A stretch of 64,000 nt of DNA from Modestobacter sp. L9-4 (GTDB lineage: Bacteria > Actinomycetota > Actinomycetes > Mycobacteriales > Geodermatophilaceae), in NCBI RefSeq assembly GCF_019112525.1, contig NZ_CP077800.1, forward strand, positions 4,092,001 to 4,156,000, read 5' to 3'. The first letter of the stretch is position 1. The number at the start of each line of letters is the position of its first letter. Below, piece after piece: positions 1 through 10,078 of the stretch. The notes under the pieces were generated by a model. It searched no databases, had not been told where the DNA came from, and worked only from the letters and a program-made list of their open reading frames with translations. The position numbers and the translations under genes are program-made.

Positions 1-1
1 C

Positions 2-310
2 AACCCCGACGTCCTGGTCGAGCTGGTCGCCGCCCGCCCGGCCGGTCAGCGGGTGGTCGGCTTCGCCGCCGAGACCGGGGACGACGAGGGCGACGTGCTC
101 ACCCACGCCCGCGCCAAGCTCGCCCGCAAGGGCGTGGACCTCCTGGTGGTCAACGACGTGTCCGCAGGCCGGGTCTTCGGCCGCCCGGACAACGAGGTGA
201 CGCTGCTGGACGCCGACGGCACGGCCACCGCCGTCCCGGCCGCGGGCAAGGACGTCGTGGCCGCGGCCATCTGGGACCGGGTGGTGACCGGCCTCACCCC
301 GCGGGGCTGA
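2..310 (+). CDS. coaBC: CoaBC, C-terminal part (phosphopantothenoylcysteine synthetase domain), partial
   Basis: The window opens inside this gene; about 102 codons remain, starting in frame at base 2 and ending at TGA 308-310. The remainder is the end of the CTP-dependent synthetase half (CoaB) of the bifunctional enzyme that makes 4'-phosphopantetheine for coenzyme A. Visible signatures are VVGFAAET, the segment [14 protein letters not shown], and the following [12 protein letters not shown], all typical of the CoaB dimer and substrate region. In actinobacteria coaBC lies directly before metK, as here. The decarboxylase half (CoaC) and the start are outside the window. Confidence 0.93.
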   Translation, partial: NPDVLVELVAARPAGQRVVGFAAETGDDEGDVLTHARAKLARKGVDLLVVNDVSAGRVFGRPDNEVTLLDADGTATAVPAAGKDVVAAAIWDRVVTGLTPRG

Positions 311-450
311 CCCGACCGCCGCTGCGGACCGCCGCCGACCACCACTGTCGGCGCCCGCCGGTACCCTCGGCCGCCGGGGCTCCCGACCACCGCCGGAGGC
401 CCTCCCGACCGCGATGCACGCGCTCGGCAGCCGACTGCAGGGAGAACCCA

Positions 451-1674
<1,224 letters not shown>

Positions 1675-1676
1675 AC

Positions 1677-3668
1677 CTGAGCGACGCCACCCTCGACGAC
1701 CCGGGCACCCGCGCACAGCGGGTGGCCCGGGTCGTCGTCGATGTGCCGCTGGCCCACCTGGACCGGCCCTTCGACTACGCCGTGCCCGAGGAGCTGGCCG
1801 ACCACGTCGTGGCCGGCTGCCGGGTGCGGGTGCGGTTCGCCGGCAAGCTCGTCGACGGCGTGGTGCTCGAGCTGGCCGGGAGCACCGACCACACCGGCAA
1901 GCTCGCCCCGCTGGCCAAGGTCGTCTCGCCCGAGCCGGTGCTCACCCCCGAGGTCGCCGAGCTGACCCGCTCGGTCGCCGACCGCTACGCCGGGTCGATG
2001 ACCGACGTGCTGCGGCTGGCCCTGCCGCCCCGCCGGGGTGCGCCGGAGAAGCGGCCGCGGCAGGACCCGCCGCCGCCCCCGCCGGCCCCCGACCCGGCCG
2101 GGTTCGCCCGGTACCCGACGGGTGCGCTGCTGCTGGAGGCCGTCGCCCAGGGCCACCCGGCGCGCGCGGTGTGGACGGCGCTGCCCGGCGAGGACTGGCC
2201 CACCCGGCTGGCCGAGCTGTGCCAGGCCGCGCTGTCGGGTGGTCGCGGTGCACTGGTCGTCGTCCCCGACGGCAAGGACCTCGACCGGCTCGCCGCCGCG
2301 GCCGAGGCGCTGCTGCCCGCGGGCTCGGTGGCGGTGCTGCGCGCGGACTCCTCGCCCGACACCCGCTACAGCCGGTTCCTGTCCGCCTCCCGTGGGACGG
2401 CGCAGGTGGTGCTGGGCACCCGCGGCGCGGTGTTCGCCCCGGTGCGGGACCTCGGCCTGGTGGTCATCTGGGACGACGGCGACGACCTGCACGCCGAGCC
2501 CCGCGCCCCGTACCCGCACGCCCGCGACGTGCTGGTGCACCGCGCGCACCTGGCCTCCTGCGCCGCCGTCGTCGCCGGCACCGCGCGCACCGCCGAGGCC
2601 GCGCTGCTGGTCGAGTCCGGCTGGGCGCACGAGCTGGTCGCCGACCGGGCGACCCTGCGCACCGCCGCCCCGCGGGTGGAGGCGCTGGGCAGCGACTTCG
2701 AGCTGGCCCGCGACCCCGCCGCCCGCTCGGCCCGGCTGCCCACCCTGGGGTTCGACGTCGCCCGGAAGGCCCTGCAGGCCGGCACCCCGGTGCTCATCCA
2801 GGTGCCGCGGTCGGGCTACGTGCCCTCGCTGGTCTGCGACCGCTGCCGCGCCCCCGCGCGGTGCGCCCACTGCGCCGGGCCGCTGGGCATCGCCCCGCAG
2901 CCCGGGGCCAACGGCGTCCGGATCGCCGCCTGCCGGTGGTGTGCGCGGCCGGCGGCGACCTTCGACTGCCCGCACTGCCACGGCACGAAGCTGCGCGCCG
3001 CCGTCATCGGCGCCTCCCGCACGGCCGAGGAGCTGGGCCGGGCCTTCCCGGGGGCGGCGGTGCGGGTGTCCGGCCGCAGCTCCGGCGTGCTGGCGACCGT
3101 GTCCGGTGACCCGGCGATCGTCGTCGCCACCCCGGGCGCCGAGCCGGTCGCCGAGGGCGGCTACGGCGCCGCGCTGCTGCTGGACTCCTGGGCGCTGCTC
3201 GGCCGGGCCGACCTGCGCGCGGGGGAGGAGACGATGCGGCGCTGGATGAACGCCGCGGCGCTCGTGCGGGCCGGTGGCCGGGTCGTCGTCTCCGCCGACG
3301 CCGCGCACCCGGTGGTGCAGGCGCTGGTGCGCTGGGACCCCGCCGGGCTGGCCACCCGCGAGCTCGCCGACCGCCGCGAGCTGGGCTTCCCGCCCGTCAC
3401 CCGGATGGCCTCGCTGTCGGCGTCCCCGGCCGCGCTCGCGGAGTTCCTCGACGCACTGCGGCTGCCCGAGGGCGCCGACGTCCTCGGGCCGGTCCCCGAG
3501 CCGCCGCGGCCGGGTCAGGAGGGCGAGCGGGAGCGGTACCTGGTGCGGATCCGGCGCGGCGAGGGCGTCGCGCTGGCCCGCGCGCTGCACGACGTCCAGG
3601 GGGTGCGCAGCGCACGCAAGGCGCTGGAGCACGTGCGCGTGCAGCTGGACCCGCTCGAGCTCGCCTGA
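1677..3668 (+). CDS. priA: PriA-like primosomal protein N', lacking helicase motifs
   Basis: Homologue of the replication-restart protein PriA (about 660 residues). The N-terminal DNA-binding domain is clear (VARVVVDVPLAHLDRPFDY), and so is the cysteine cluster that binds two zinc ions (CDRCRAPARCAHC then CRWCARP and CPHCHG). However, the Walker A loop is absent: the expected position reads WTALPGEDWPTRLAEL. The DEEH box is replaced by IWDDGDD. This fits actinobacterial PriA proteins, described as non-helicase primosomal proteins; it probably keeps a DNA-binding or scaffolding role. The start is uncertain. The frame is open from GTG 1623 inside metK. CTG 1677 lies 7 nt after a GGGG and gives a natural N-terminus, and GTG 1722 is the next standard codon. 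Confidence 0.88.
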   Translation: MSDATLDDPGTRAQRVARVVVDVPLAHLDRPFDYAVPEELADHVVAGCRVRVRFAGKLVDGVVLELAGSTDHTGKLAPLAKVVSPEPVLTPEVAELTRSVADRYAGSMTDVLRLALPPRRGAPEKRPRQDPPPPPPAPDPAGFARYPTGALLLEAVAQGHPARAVWTALPGEDWPTRLAELCQAALSGGRGALVVVPDGKDLDRLAAAAEALLPAGSVAVLRADSSPDTRYSRFLSASRGTAQVVLGTRGAVFAPVRDLGLVVIWDDGDDLHAEPRAPYPHARDVLVHRAHLASCAAVVAGTARTAEAALLVESGWAHELVADRATLRTAAPRVEALGSDFELARDPAARSARLPTLGFDVARKALQAGTPVLIQVPRSGYVPSLVCDRCRAPARCAHCAGPLGIAPQPGANGVRIAACRWCARPAATFDCPHCHGTKLRAAVIGASRTAEELGRAFPGAAVRVSGRSSGVLATVSGDPAIVVATPGAEPVAEGGYGAALLLDSWALLGRADLRAGEETMRRWMNAAALVRAGGRVVVSADAAHPVVQALVRWDPAGLATRELADRRELGFPPVTRMASLSASPAALAEFLDALRLPEGADVLGPVPEPPRPGQEGERERYLVRIRRGEGVALARALHDVQGVRSARKALEHVRVQLDPLELA

Positions 3669-3684
3669 GCCTCCGACCAGCGCT

Positions 3685-3699
3685 GTTTACGTTGTAAAC
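3685..3699. promoter_or_regulatory. Perfect GTTTAC-GTT-GTAAAC palindrome
   Basis: Fifteen bases with perfect 6-bp arms around a 3-bp centre, sitting 16 bp after the priA stop and about 107 bp before the next gene. It is an AT-rich island in very GC-rich DNA. The shape is that of an operator for a dimeric regulator (TetR- or LacI-like). No regulator gene is adjacent, so the binder is unknown. Confidence 0.5.
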
Positions 3700-3806
3700 G
3701 GCCGGGTAGCGAGGAGTGGCTGACGGCGGTCCGGTTCCTGGGCCGCCGCGCCACTCCCTCGCCGTCCGGCCCTCTGTCGGGCGGCGTCCTCACGTCTGGA
3801 GCACCC

Positions 3807-4526
3807 ATGAGCGACCCACGACAGCCCGCCGCCGGCACCACCCGCGGCGCCACCAGCGTCGGCCCGGAGAAGAAGAGCCGGAAGGGCCTGTGGCTGGGGC
3901 TGGTCGTCGCGGCCGCGCTGATCGCCCTCCTGCTGCTGCTGAGCCAGTGCGGCGGCGACGACGACCCGCAGCCGGGCGCGGCCGCCTCGGCGAGCCCCAC
4001 CAGCACGTCGGCCGCGGCGGGCACGTCCGCGTCCAGCTCCTCGCCGCGCGCGAGCAGCTCGGCCAGCAGCTCCGCCACCAGCTCGGCCAGCAGCTCGGCG
4101 AGCGGTGCGGCCGGTGGTGCGGCAGGTGCCGCGGCCGCCGGGCAGCCGAGCAGCCTCGTGGCCGCCGACGGCACCGCCGTCCTGGACCCGGCTGCGCCCG
4201 CCGACCCCACTCCCGTCCTCGGGCAGGTCAGCGGCCAGCAGGTCACCGGCACCGCCGTCCAGGTGCTCTCCGTGCCCGCCGACGAGGGCTTCTGGGTCGG
4301 CAGCTCCGACGACCAGCGGGTGTGGGTCCAGCTCGCCGGCCAGGCCGGTGAGTCGCCCTACCAGGTGCGCCAGGGTGACCGGGTCGACTTCACCGGCACC
4401 GTCACCGCCCACGACGGCGGCTTCCCAGCCACGGTCGGTGTCGACGACGCCGAGGGTGCGGCCCAGCTGGCCGCGCAGGGCCAGCACGTCGAGGCCGACC
4501 GCGCCTCGGTGACGCTCAGCAGCTGA
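3807..4526 (+). CDS. Membrane-anchored protein with Ser/Ala-rich linker and OB-like domain
   Basis: Not a named family. The 239-residue protein has a short basic cytoplasmic N-terminus (KKSRKG), one transmembrane helix (about residues 28-46, ending LLLLLSQCGG), a low-complexity Ser/Ala/Gly linker (about 55-115), and a globular C-terminal part. That part contains GQVSGQQVTGTAVQVLSV, a GFWVGSSDDQRVWVQL strand pair and VRQGDRVDFTGTV, which looks like a small beta-barrel of the OB-fold type. The topology suggests an extracytoplasmic domain tethered to the membrane. The ATG start follows a long untranslated region holding the GTTTAC palindrome. The cysteine after the helix is not in a convincing lipobox. 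Confidence 0.75.
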   Translation: MSDPRQPAAGTTRGATSVGPEKKSRKGLWLGLVVAAALIALLLLLSQCGGDDDPQPGAAASASPTSTSAAAGTSASSSSPRASSSASSSATSSASSSASGAAGGAAGAAAAGQPSSLVAADGTAVLDPAAPADPTPVLGQVSGQQVTGTAVQVLSVPADEGFWVGSSDDQRVWVQLAGQAGESPYQVRQGDRVDFTGTVTAHDGGFPATVGVDDAEGAAQLAAQGQHVEADRASVTLSS

Positions 4527-4536
4527 CCCGCGGGCC

Positions 4537-5040
4537 TCAGCCGGCCGGCTGGTCGAGCAGCTCCGCGAGCTCCTCGTCCAGCCGGGCGGTGGCCTGCTCG
4601 ACCGCCGCGCGCTCCCCGGCCTGCCGCCACCAGCCGGGCAGCGTGCTGACCGCGGTGCACAGCCCGGCGACGACGCCCAGCACCAGGTGCGGCCGGCGCA
4701 CCCCGCGCCGGCGCAGCGTGGAGGCCAGCGGTCCGTCGACGACGGTCACCAGCACACCCCACCCGCAGGCGAGCACCCCCTGCCGGACCAGGACGTCGAG
4801 GTCCTCCGCGGCCGGTGCGTCGGGGGTGGCGCCCTCCAGGGCCAGGCGCACCCAGGGCAGCTCCTGCACCAGGCCGTCGGCGGCGAAGGCCCCCACCACG
4901 GCCAGGTACAGCCGCCGGCGGGCGCGGGACCGGGCCGGGTGGTCGAGGGCGGCCTCGGCCAGCCCGACGGTCACCCCGTCGGTGGCGCAGCGCAGGACCG
5001 CACGGACGTGGTGGGACGTCACCGGGATCACCCCCAGCAC
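4537..5040 (-). CDS. Hypothetical protein, probably membrane-associated
   Basis: 167 residues, no family recognised. The N-terminal half is helical and charged (HPARSRARRRLYLAVVGAF). The C-terminal half holds one or two hydrophobic stretches (GVLACGWGVLVTVVDGP and LVLGVVAGLCTAVSTLPGWW), followed by an acidic amphipathic tail rich in Glu/Leu. It starts at GTG 5040 and converges on the preceding gene with only 10 bp between stop codons. It is transcribed away from def, so the region 5041-5093 serves both genes. Confidence 0.6.
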   Translation of the reverse strand: MLGVIPVTSHHVRAVLRCATDGVTVGLAEAALDHPARSRARRRLYLAVVGAFAADGLVQELPWVRLALEGATPDAPAAEDLDVLVRQGVLACGWGVLVTVVDGPLASTLRRRGVRRPHLVLGVVAGLCTAVSTLPGWWRQAGERAAVEQATARLDEELAELLDQPAG

Positions 5041-5081
5041 GGTAGCGAGGTCGCCGTGCGGCCGCCCGCCTGAGCGCCACC

Positions 5082-5087
5082 TAGACT
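5082..5087 (+). promoter_or_regulatory. Probable -10 box (TAGACT) of def, leaderless
   Basis: TAGACT fits the actinobacterial TANNNT -10 consensus. It ends 6 nt before the GTG start of def, so transcription would begin at or next to the start codon. No ribosome-binding site precedes the GTG, in agreement with a leaderless message. Confidence 0.5.
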
Positions 5088-5093
5088 CACCCG

Positions 5094-5651
5094 GTGAGCG
5101 TCACCCCGATCCGGATCATGGGCGACCCGGTGCTGCGCACCCCCGCCGCCCCCGTCGTCGACTTCGACAAGGAGCTGCACCAGCTCGTCGCCGACCTGAC
5201 CGACACCATGCACGCCGCCGGCGGCGCCGGCCTGGCCGCGCCCCAGATCGGCGTGGGCCTGCGGGTGTTCACCTGGTACGTCGACGGCGAGGTGGGCCAC
5301 ATCGTCAACCCCGACGTCGTCCCCGTGGGCGAGGACGTCGAGCGGGACGCCGAGGGGTGCCTGTCGATCCCCGGCTACCGGTTCGACTGCGACCGCTACC
5401 TCACCGTCGCGGCCACCGGTTGGGACATGCACGGTGAGCCGCTGCGCGTCGAGGGCTCGCACAAGCTCGCCCGCGCCATCCAGCACGAGACCGACCACCT
5501 CGACGGCGTCCTGTTCGTCGACCGCCTGGACGCCGAGGCCCGAGCCGCCGCGCTGGACGTGCTGGCCGGTGCCGAGTGGCAGGGGCACCAGTCCTACGTG
5601 CCCGACGGCTCGCCGCTGCCGGCCCCCGTCGTGAAGGTGAGCCCCCACTGA
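5094..5651 (+). CDS. def: Peptide deformylase
   Basis: Removes the formyl group from the N-terminal methionine of new proteins; metal-dependent cytoplasmic hydrolase of 185 residues. All three family motifs are present: GAGLAAPQ (about residues 45-51), EGCLS with metal ligand Cys89, and QHETDHLDG with metal ligands His131 and His135 and catalytic Glu132. The C-terminal extension after the HExxH helix is typical of actinobacterial enzymes. It is followed by fmt with overlapping stop and start codons, the classical def-fmt pairing of formylation and deformylation. It is probably translated from a leaderless transcript (TAGACT 6 nt before GTG). Confidence 0.96.
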   Translation: MSVTPIRIMGDPVLRTPAAPVVDFDKELHQLVADLTDTMHAAGGAGLAAPQIGVGLRVFTWYVDGEVGHIVNPDVVPVGEDVERDAEGCLSIPGYRFDCDRYLTVAATGWDMHGEPLRVEGSHKLARAIQHETDHLDGVLFVDRLDAEARAAALDVLAGAEWQGHQSYVPDGSPLPAPVVKVSPH

Positions 5652-6589
5652 GGCTCCTGTTCGCCGGCACCCCGGCCCCGGCCGTCGTCTCCCTCGAGGC
5701 GCTGCTGGGCTCCGCGCACGAGGTCGTCGCCGTCCTCACCCGGCCCGACGCCCCCGCCGGCCGCGGGCGCCGCACCAGCCGGTCGCCGGTCGCCGAGCGC
5801 GCCGACGCCGCCGGCATCCCCGTGCTGCAGCCCCGCTCGCCGCGGGACCCCGAGTTCCTCGCCCAGCTGGCCGACCTGGCCGTCGACTGCGCTCCCGTGG
5901 TCGCCTACGGCGCGCTCGTGCCGCCGGCGGCGCTCGACGTCCCGGTGCACGGCTGGGTGAACCTGCACTTCTCGCTGCTGCCCGCCTGGCGCGGCGCCGC
6001 ACCGGTGCAGCACGCGCTGATGGCCGGTGACGAGGTCACCGGCGCCGCCACCTTCCAGCTGGAGGCGGGGCTGGACACCGGCCCGGTCTTCGGGGTGGTG
6101 ACCGAGCCGATCGGCCCCCGCGACACGTCCGGGGACCTGCTCGGCCGGCTCGCCGTCAGCGGTGCCGGGCTGCTCGTGGCCACCCTCGACGGGATCGCCG
6201 ACGGGTCGCTGCGCGCGGAGCCCCAGCCGGCCGAGGGCATCAGCCTGGCGCCGCGGATCGAGACCGAGGACGCCCGGGTCGACTGGGCGCTGCCGGCGCA
6301 CGTCGTCGACCGCCGGGTCCGCGGGGTCACCCCCGCACCGGGCGCCTGGACCACCTTCCGGGGCAACCGGCTGCGGCTGGCCCCGGTCGAGCCGCAGCAG
6401 TCCCCGCCGGCCCTGGAGGCGGGCGAGCTGTCGGTCGGCCCCGCCGGCGTGCTGGTCGGCACCGCGCACGGCGCCGTCCGGCTCACCGAGGTGCAGCCGG
6501 CGGGCAAGAAGATGCTCCCGGCGGCGGACTGGGCGCGCGGCGCCCGGCTCGAGCCCGGCGAGCGCCTCGGTGAGCAGGGGGGCGCGTGA
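5648..6589 (+). CDS. fmt: Methionyl-tRNA formyltransferase
   Basis: Transfers a formyl group from 10-formyltetrahydrofolate to initiator Met-tRNA. About 313 residues: an N-terminal formyltransferase domain with the [16 protein letters not shown] segment carrying the catalytic Asn and His, the catalytic Asp in GLDTGPVF, and a C-terminal tRNA-binding domain. The family start MRLLFAGTP is obtained only if translation begins at CTG 5648, which overlaps the def stop codon as CTGA. An AAGGTGA ribosome site lies 7 nt upstream. No ATG or GTG gives this N-terminus; the open frame upstream (from 5576) reads through def and looks non-natural. The stop overlaps the rsmB GTG. Confidence 0.94.
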   Translation: MRLLFAGTPAPAVVSLEALLGSAHEVVAVLTRPDAPAGRGRRTSRSPVAERADAAGIPVLQPRSPRDPEFLAQLADLAVDCAPVVAYGALVPPAALDVPVHGWVNLHFSLLPAWRGAAPVQHALMAGDEVTGAATFQLEAGLDTGPVFGVVTEPIGPRDTSGDLLGRLAVSGAGLLVATLDGIADGSLRAEPQPAEGISLAPRIETEDARVDWALPAHVVDRRVRGVTPAPGAWTTFRGNRLRLAPVEPQQSPPALEAGELSVGPAGVLVGTAHGAVRLTEVQPAGKKMLPAADWARGARLEPGERLGEQGGA

Positions 6590-8001
6590 CCGGCCCCGAC
6601 CGCCGCGCCGGGCACAAGCGCCGCAACGACCCCGGCACCGGCAACCAGCGCCCGCAGTCGCGGCGGCACCGCCCGGTGCTGGACGGCGCCCGGCTGACCG
6701 CCTACGACGTGCTCGACGGCGTCTCCAGCCGCGACGCCTACGCCAACCTGCTGCTGCCGCAGCTGCTGCGCGAGCGCCAGCTCGAGCCGCGCGACGCCGC
6801 CTTCGCCACCCAGCTCGCCTACGGCACGCTGCGCGCCACCGGCACGCTCGACGCGATCCTGACCACGCTGGTCTCCCGGCCGTTGCCCGAGCTGGACCGC
6901 AAGGTGCTCGACCTGCTGCGGCTGGGCACCTACCAGATCGTCGACCTGCGGGTCCCGGCGCACGCCGCGGTGGACACCACCGTGGCGCTCACCCGGGCGA
7001 TCGTCGGCACCGGCGCCTCCGGCCTGGTCAACGCCGTGCTCCGCAAGGTCGCCGCGGGCGGTGACCGGGACGCCTGGGTCGCCGCTCTCGCCCCCGCCGA
7101 CGACACCGACCGGCTGGCGCTGGCCACCGACCACCCGCGCTGGATCGTCGACGCCTGGCGCGACGCCCTGGGCGAGGACGCCGAGGTCGAGGCCGCGCTG
7201 CTGGCCGACGACCTCGCGCCCGAGGTGCACCTGGTGGCCCGGCACGTCGACCGCGACGAGCTCGTCACCGAGTCCGGCGGCGAGGCGGGTCCCTGGTCGC
7301 CCTACGCCGTCCGGCTGCCCGGGGGCGACCCCGGCAAGGTGCGCAGCGTGCGGTCCGGCGCGGCCGCGGTGCAGGACGAGGGCAGCCAGCTGGCCGCCCT
7401 CGCGCTCACCCGCGCCCCCCTCGACGGCCCGGACGCGGCCTGGCTGGACATGTGCGCGGGCCCCGGCGGCAAGGCCGGGCTGCTGGCCGCGGTCCGCCCG
7501 GCCGGGGTGCACCTCACCGCCGCCGACCGCGCCGAGCACCGGGCCGAGCTGGTCCGCGGCGCGCTCGCCGGCGAGGACGACGTCGACGTGCGGGTCACCG
7601 ACGCGACCGCACCCGACTGGCCGGCCGGTTCCTTCGACCGGGTGCTGCTCGACGCACCGTGCACCGGGCTGGGTGCGCTGCGCCGCCGTCCCGAGGTGCG
7701 CTGGCGCCGGGTGCCCGAGGACGTCGCGCCGCTGGCGGAGCTGCAGACGCGGCTGCTGGACAGCGCCTTGGCCTCGGTGCGGCCCGGGGGAGTGGTCGCC
7801 TACGTGACCTGCTCCCCGCACACCGCCGAGACGGTCGCCATCGTCGACGCGGTGGCCGGTCGCGACGACGTCGAGGTGCTGCCGGTCGCGCCGCTGTTCC
7901 CCGAGGTGCCCGGCATCGCCCGCGGGGACTACGGGCAGCTGTGGCCGCACCGGCACGGCACCGACGCGATGTTCCTGGCCCTGCTCCGCCGCACCCGCTG
8001 A
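6586..8001 (+). CDS. rsmB: 16S rRNA m5C967 methyltransferase RsmB/Sun
   Basis: SAM-dependent cytosine-5 methyltransferase of 16S rRNA, 471 residues. A basic N-terminal tail is followed by a NusB-like helical domain ([18 protein letters not shown] to about residue 160), then the catalytic Rossmann domain with the SAM loop [15 protein letters not shown]. The two family cysteines lie in [18 protein letters not shown] and [10 protein letters not shown]. The GTG start overlaps the fmt stop (GTGA), so it is translationally coupled to def-fmt. The def-fmt-rsmB order before rpe-rib is common in actinobacteria. Confidence 0.95.
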   Translation: MTGPDRRAGHKRRNDPGTGNQRPQSRRHRPVLDGARLTAYDVLDGVSSRDAYANLLLPQLLRERQLEPRDAAFATQLAYGTLRATGTLDAILTTLVSRPLPELDRKVLDLLRLGTYQIVDLRVPAHAAVDTTVALTRAIVGTGASGLVNAVLRKVAAGGDRDAWVAALAPADDTDRLALATDHPRWIVDAWRDALGEDAEVEAALLADDLAPEVHLVARHVDRDELVTESGGEAGPWSPYAVRLPGGDPGKVRSVRSGAAAVQDEGSQLAALALTRAPLDGPDAAWLDMCAGPGGKAGLLAAVRPAGVHLTAADRAEHRAELVRGALAGEDDVDVRVTDATAPDWPAGSFDRVLLDAPCTGLGALRRRPEVRWRRVPEDVAPLAELQTRLLDSALASVRPGGVVAYVTCSPHTAETVAIVDAVAGRDDVEVLPVAPLFPEVPGIARGDYGQLWPHRHGTDAMFLALLRRTR

Positions 8002-8037
8002 GCCCTGCGGGCGGTTCTCCGGGACCGTCCTCCGCGT

Positions 8038-8092
8038 GAGATCTGCGTTCTCGTGGCCTCCTGGCCCGGACGACCACGAGAACGCAGATCTC
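8038..8092. repeat. Perfect 19-bp inverted repeat, REP-like intergenic palindrome
   Basis: The arms 8038-8056 (GAGATCTGCGTTCTCGTGG) and 8074-8092 are perfect reverse complements, separated by 17 bases. The element lies 36 bp after the rsmB stop and before the VOC gene. It is less GC-rich than its surroundings and not followed by a T-run. It could serve as a terminator, but its length, AT content and isolation look more like a dispersed palindromic element. A second, different palindrome family occurs at 28979-29100. Confidence 0.6.
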
Positions 8093-8155
8093 GCTGCGTC
8101 GACGCCGGTGCAATCGGCTGGACGCCGGGACGGTGGGCGGGGACGCTGCCTGGCC

Positions 8156-8545
8156 ATGGCCGCCTTCCTCTCGCACGTCACCGTCGACAGCCGGGACGCC
8201 CACGCGCAGTCGCTCTTCTGGGCGGCCGTGCTCGGGTGGGCCGAGGACCCCGACGACCCGAACGAGCCCGGCGACGAGGAGTGCATGATCGCCTCCCCGG
8301 ACGGGTCGCAGCGGCTGCTGTTCATCGACGTGCCCGAGGCGAAGTCGGTGAAGAACCGGCTGCACCTGGACCTCCGGCCGGTGGACGTCCCGCGTGACCA
8401 GGAGCTGCTGCGGCTGCTCGAGCTGGGCGCGGTCGTGGTGGAGGACCGGCGCCGTCCCGACGGCAGCGGCTGGTTCCTGCTCGCCGACCCCGAGGGCAAC
8501 GAGTTCTGCCTGCTGCGGAGCCAGGCCGAGCTGACCCCGCGCTGA
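8156..8545 (+). CDS. VOC (glyoxalase/dioxygenase superfamily) protein
   Basis: 129 residues of the vicinal-oxygen-chelate fold: the start AAFLSHVTVDSRDAHAQSLFW is the classical first beta-alpha unit, and the end WFLLADPEGNEFCLLR is the classical last strand with the metal-binding Glu. Metal ligands are probably His8, the His of NRLHLDLRP, and Glu in GNEFC. Substrate cannot be told; this small single-module type is often annotated as glyoxalase-like. ATG 8156 is chosen because the frame upstream runs through the palindrome and encodes no family sequence. A bidirectional terminator separates it from the convergent protease pseudogene. Confidence 0.85.
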   Translation: MAAFLSHVTVDSRDAHAQSLFWAAVLGWAEDPDDPNEPGDEECMIASPDGSQRLLFIDVPEAKSVKNRLHLDLRPVDVPRDQELLRLLELGAVVVEDRRRPDGSGWFLLADPEGNEFCLLRSQAELTPR

Positions 8546-8550
8546 CGCAC

Positions 8551-8585
8551 GACGGGCGTGCCGCAGGTCTGCGGCACGCCCCGTC
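8551..8585. terminator. Bidirectional stem-loop terminator
   Basis: Perfect 12-bp stem (arm GGGCGTGCCGCA) with a 4-base loop, located between the convergent VOC gene and the protease pseudogene. The stem extends with one bulged C to GAC/GTC. There is no T-run, as usual for GC-rich actinobacteria. Confidence 0.7.
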
Positions 8586-8599
8586 GCGGGCTGGTCAGG

Positions 8600-10078
8600 T
8601 CAGCGCACGGCCTCCAGCGCGTCGACCAGGCCCTCGCCGAAGTACCCGTTGTCCGCCACGGGCCGGTGCAGGTCGTCGTCCCGGTCGGGCAGGGGACGTC
8701 GTCCGCCTGGGCGTACAGCAGGTCGGTCAGCGCGGTGCCGGACAGCTCCGGGTGCGCGGACTTCAGCAGCGCCACCACGCCGGCAACGTGCGGGGAGGCC
8801 ATCGAGGTGCCCGACTTCAGGCCGTAACCGCCGCCGGGGACGGTGGACAGGATCCGTGAGCCCGGGGCGGCGACGTCGATGACGCCCTCGCCGTAGTTGG
8901 AGAACGACGACCGGGCGCCGGCCTGGGTGGTGGAGGAGACGGTGACGACGCCGTCCAGCTCGGCCGGGATGTCCTCGCAGCCTGCGTTGAGCGGCCGGGT
9001 GACCGGGGTGGTGTCGTCCGGGCTGGTGGCGTCGGTGGTCTTGTGAGCCAGGTCGACGTTGGAGTTGCCGGCCGCCGCCACGTTCACCACGCCGTGGCCC
9101 TGCGAGTACTGCACCGCCCGGTCGACGGCGGTCTTGACGGCACGCTGGTCGGCGTCGTCGTCGCACCAGAACTGCCACGGGTCGATGTAGTAGCTGTTGT
9201 TGGTGACGTCGGCGCCGGTGGCCACCGCGTACATGAAACCGCAGATGGCCGACTCGGGTAGATGAACCCGGCGTCGTCGACGACCTTGACCGAGGACAAC
9301 CGCACGCCCGGGCCACCCGACGATGCCGATCCCGTTGCGGGCCGCGGCGATCGTGCCGGCCACGTGGGTGCCGTGGTCGCTGGTGGTGGGCTGCCAGGAG
9401 GCGTAGCTGGAGTCCGGCGAGCCGGACAGGCAGCTGGCCGAGGCGGCGGTGTCGATGTTGGCGGCCAGGTCGGGGTGGTCACCCTGGATGCCGGAGTCCA
9501 GGACGGCGACCAGCACGTCGCGGCTGCCGTCGGTGACCAGGTGGGCCCGGTCGGCGCCGATGGCCTGCATGTCCCACTGCTCGGTCTCGCGCGGGTCGAC
9601 CGCGGCGGTCGTGATGTCCTCGACGCTCGGCGTGCGGGTCACCCGGGCGCCGGGCTTCCCTTGCCGGACTCGCCCTTTGCCAGCGGGTCGCTGACGCCGT
9701 AGGTCGGGTCGGTGACGGCCACGGCGGCGGTGCGGGTGGCGCCGACGGACTCCACGGTCTTCTCCCGGCGCAAGGCGGAGGCGAAGTTGGCGTTGTCGGA
9801 CTGGGCGATGACGACGCCGATCTCGGCGTAGGACTCCACGACGCTGCCTCCGGCGGCCGCGACGGCCCGCTCGACCTTGAGCGTCTGGCCGCGGTTGGCG
9901 GCGTTGACGTTGACCGCGTAGTTCTGCAGCGCGCCCTGGACGTATCCGGGGCCGGACCGGCCGCCGGCGGGGCGGCGAGGGCAGCGGACGGGGTGAGGGC
10001 GGCGAGGCCCAGAGCGGTGGCCAGGGCCAGGCCGGTGGCCACCGTGCGCGTGGTGGACCGGCGAGTGGTGCGGGGCAT
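8600..10078 (-). pseudogene. Secreted subtilisin-like S8 protease, broken by six single-base deletions
   Basis: A secreted serine protease of about 490 residues can be pieced together. It begins with a signal peptide from ATG 10078 (MPRTTRRSTTRTV, then a long Ala/Leu core ending SAALAAPP). Next comes an I9-like propeptide (GYVQGALQNYAVNVNAANRG), then the S8 domain with catalytic Asp in VLDSGIQGDHPDL, His in DHGTHVAGTIAA, oxyanion Asn in AAAGNSN and Ser in SGTSMASPHVAG. The reading frame changes near 9945, 9655, 9315 (two changes), 9256 and 8660. Each change is repaired by restoring one base in a short G or C run. The catalytic residues are intact and I see no substituted stop codon. This is either consensus error in the assembly or a very young pseudogene. 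Confidence 0.85.

Noticed and set aside
311-450. SAM riboswitch before metK
   Set aside because: The 140-bp gap shows no core resembling SAM-I, SAM-II or SAM-IV elements, only GC-rich sequence with a normal ribosome site.
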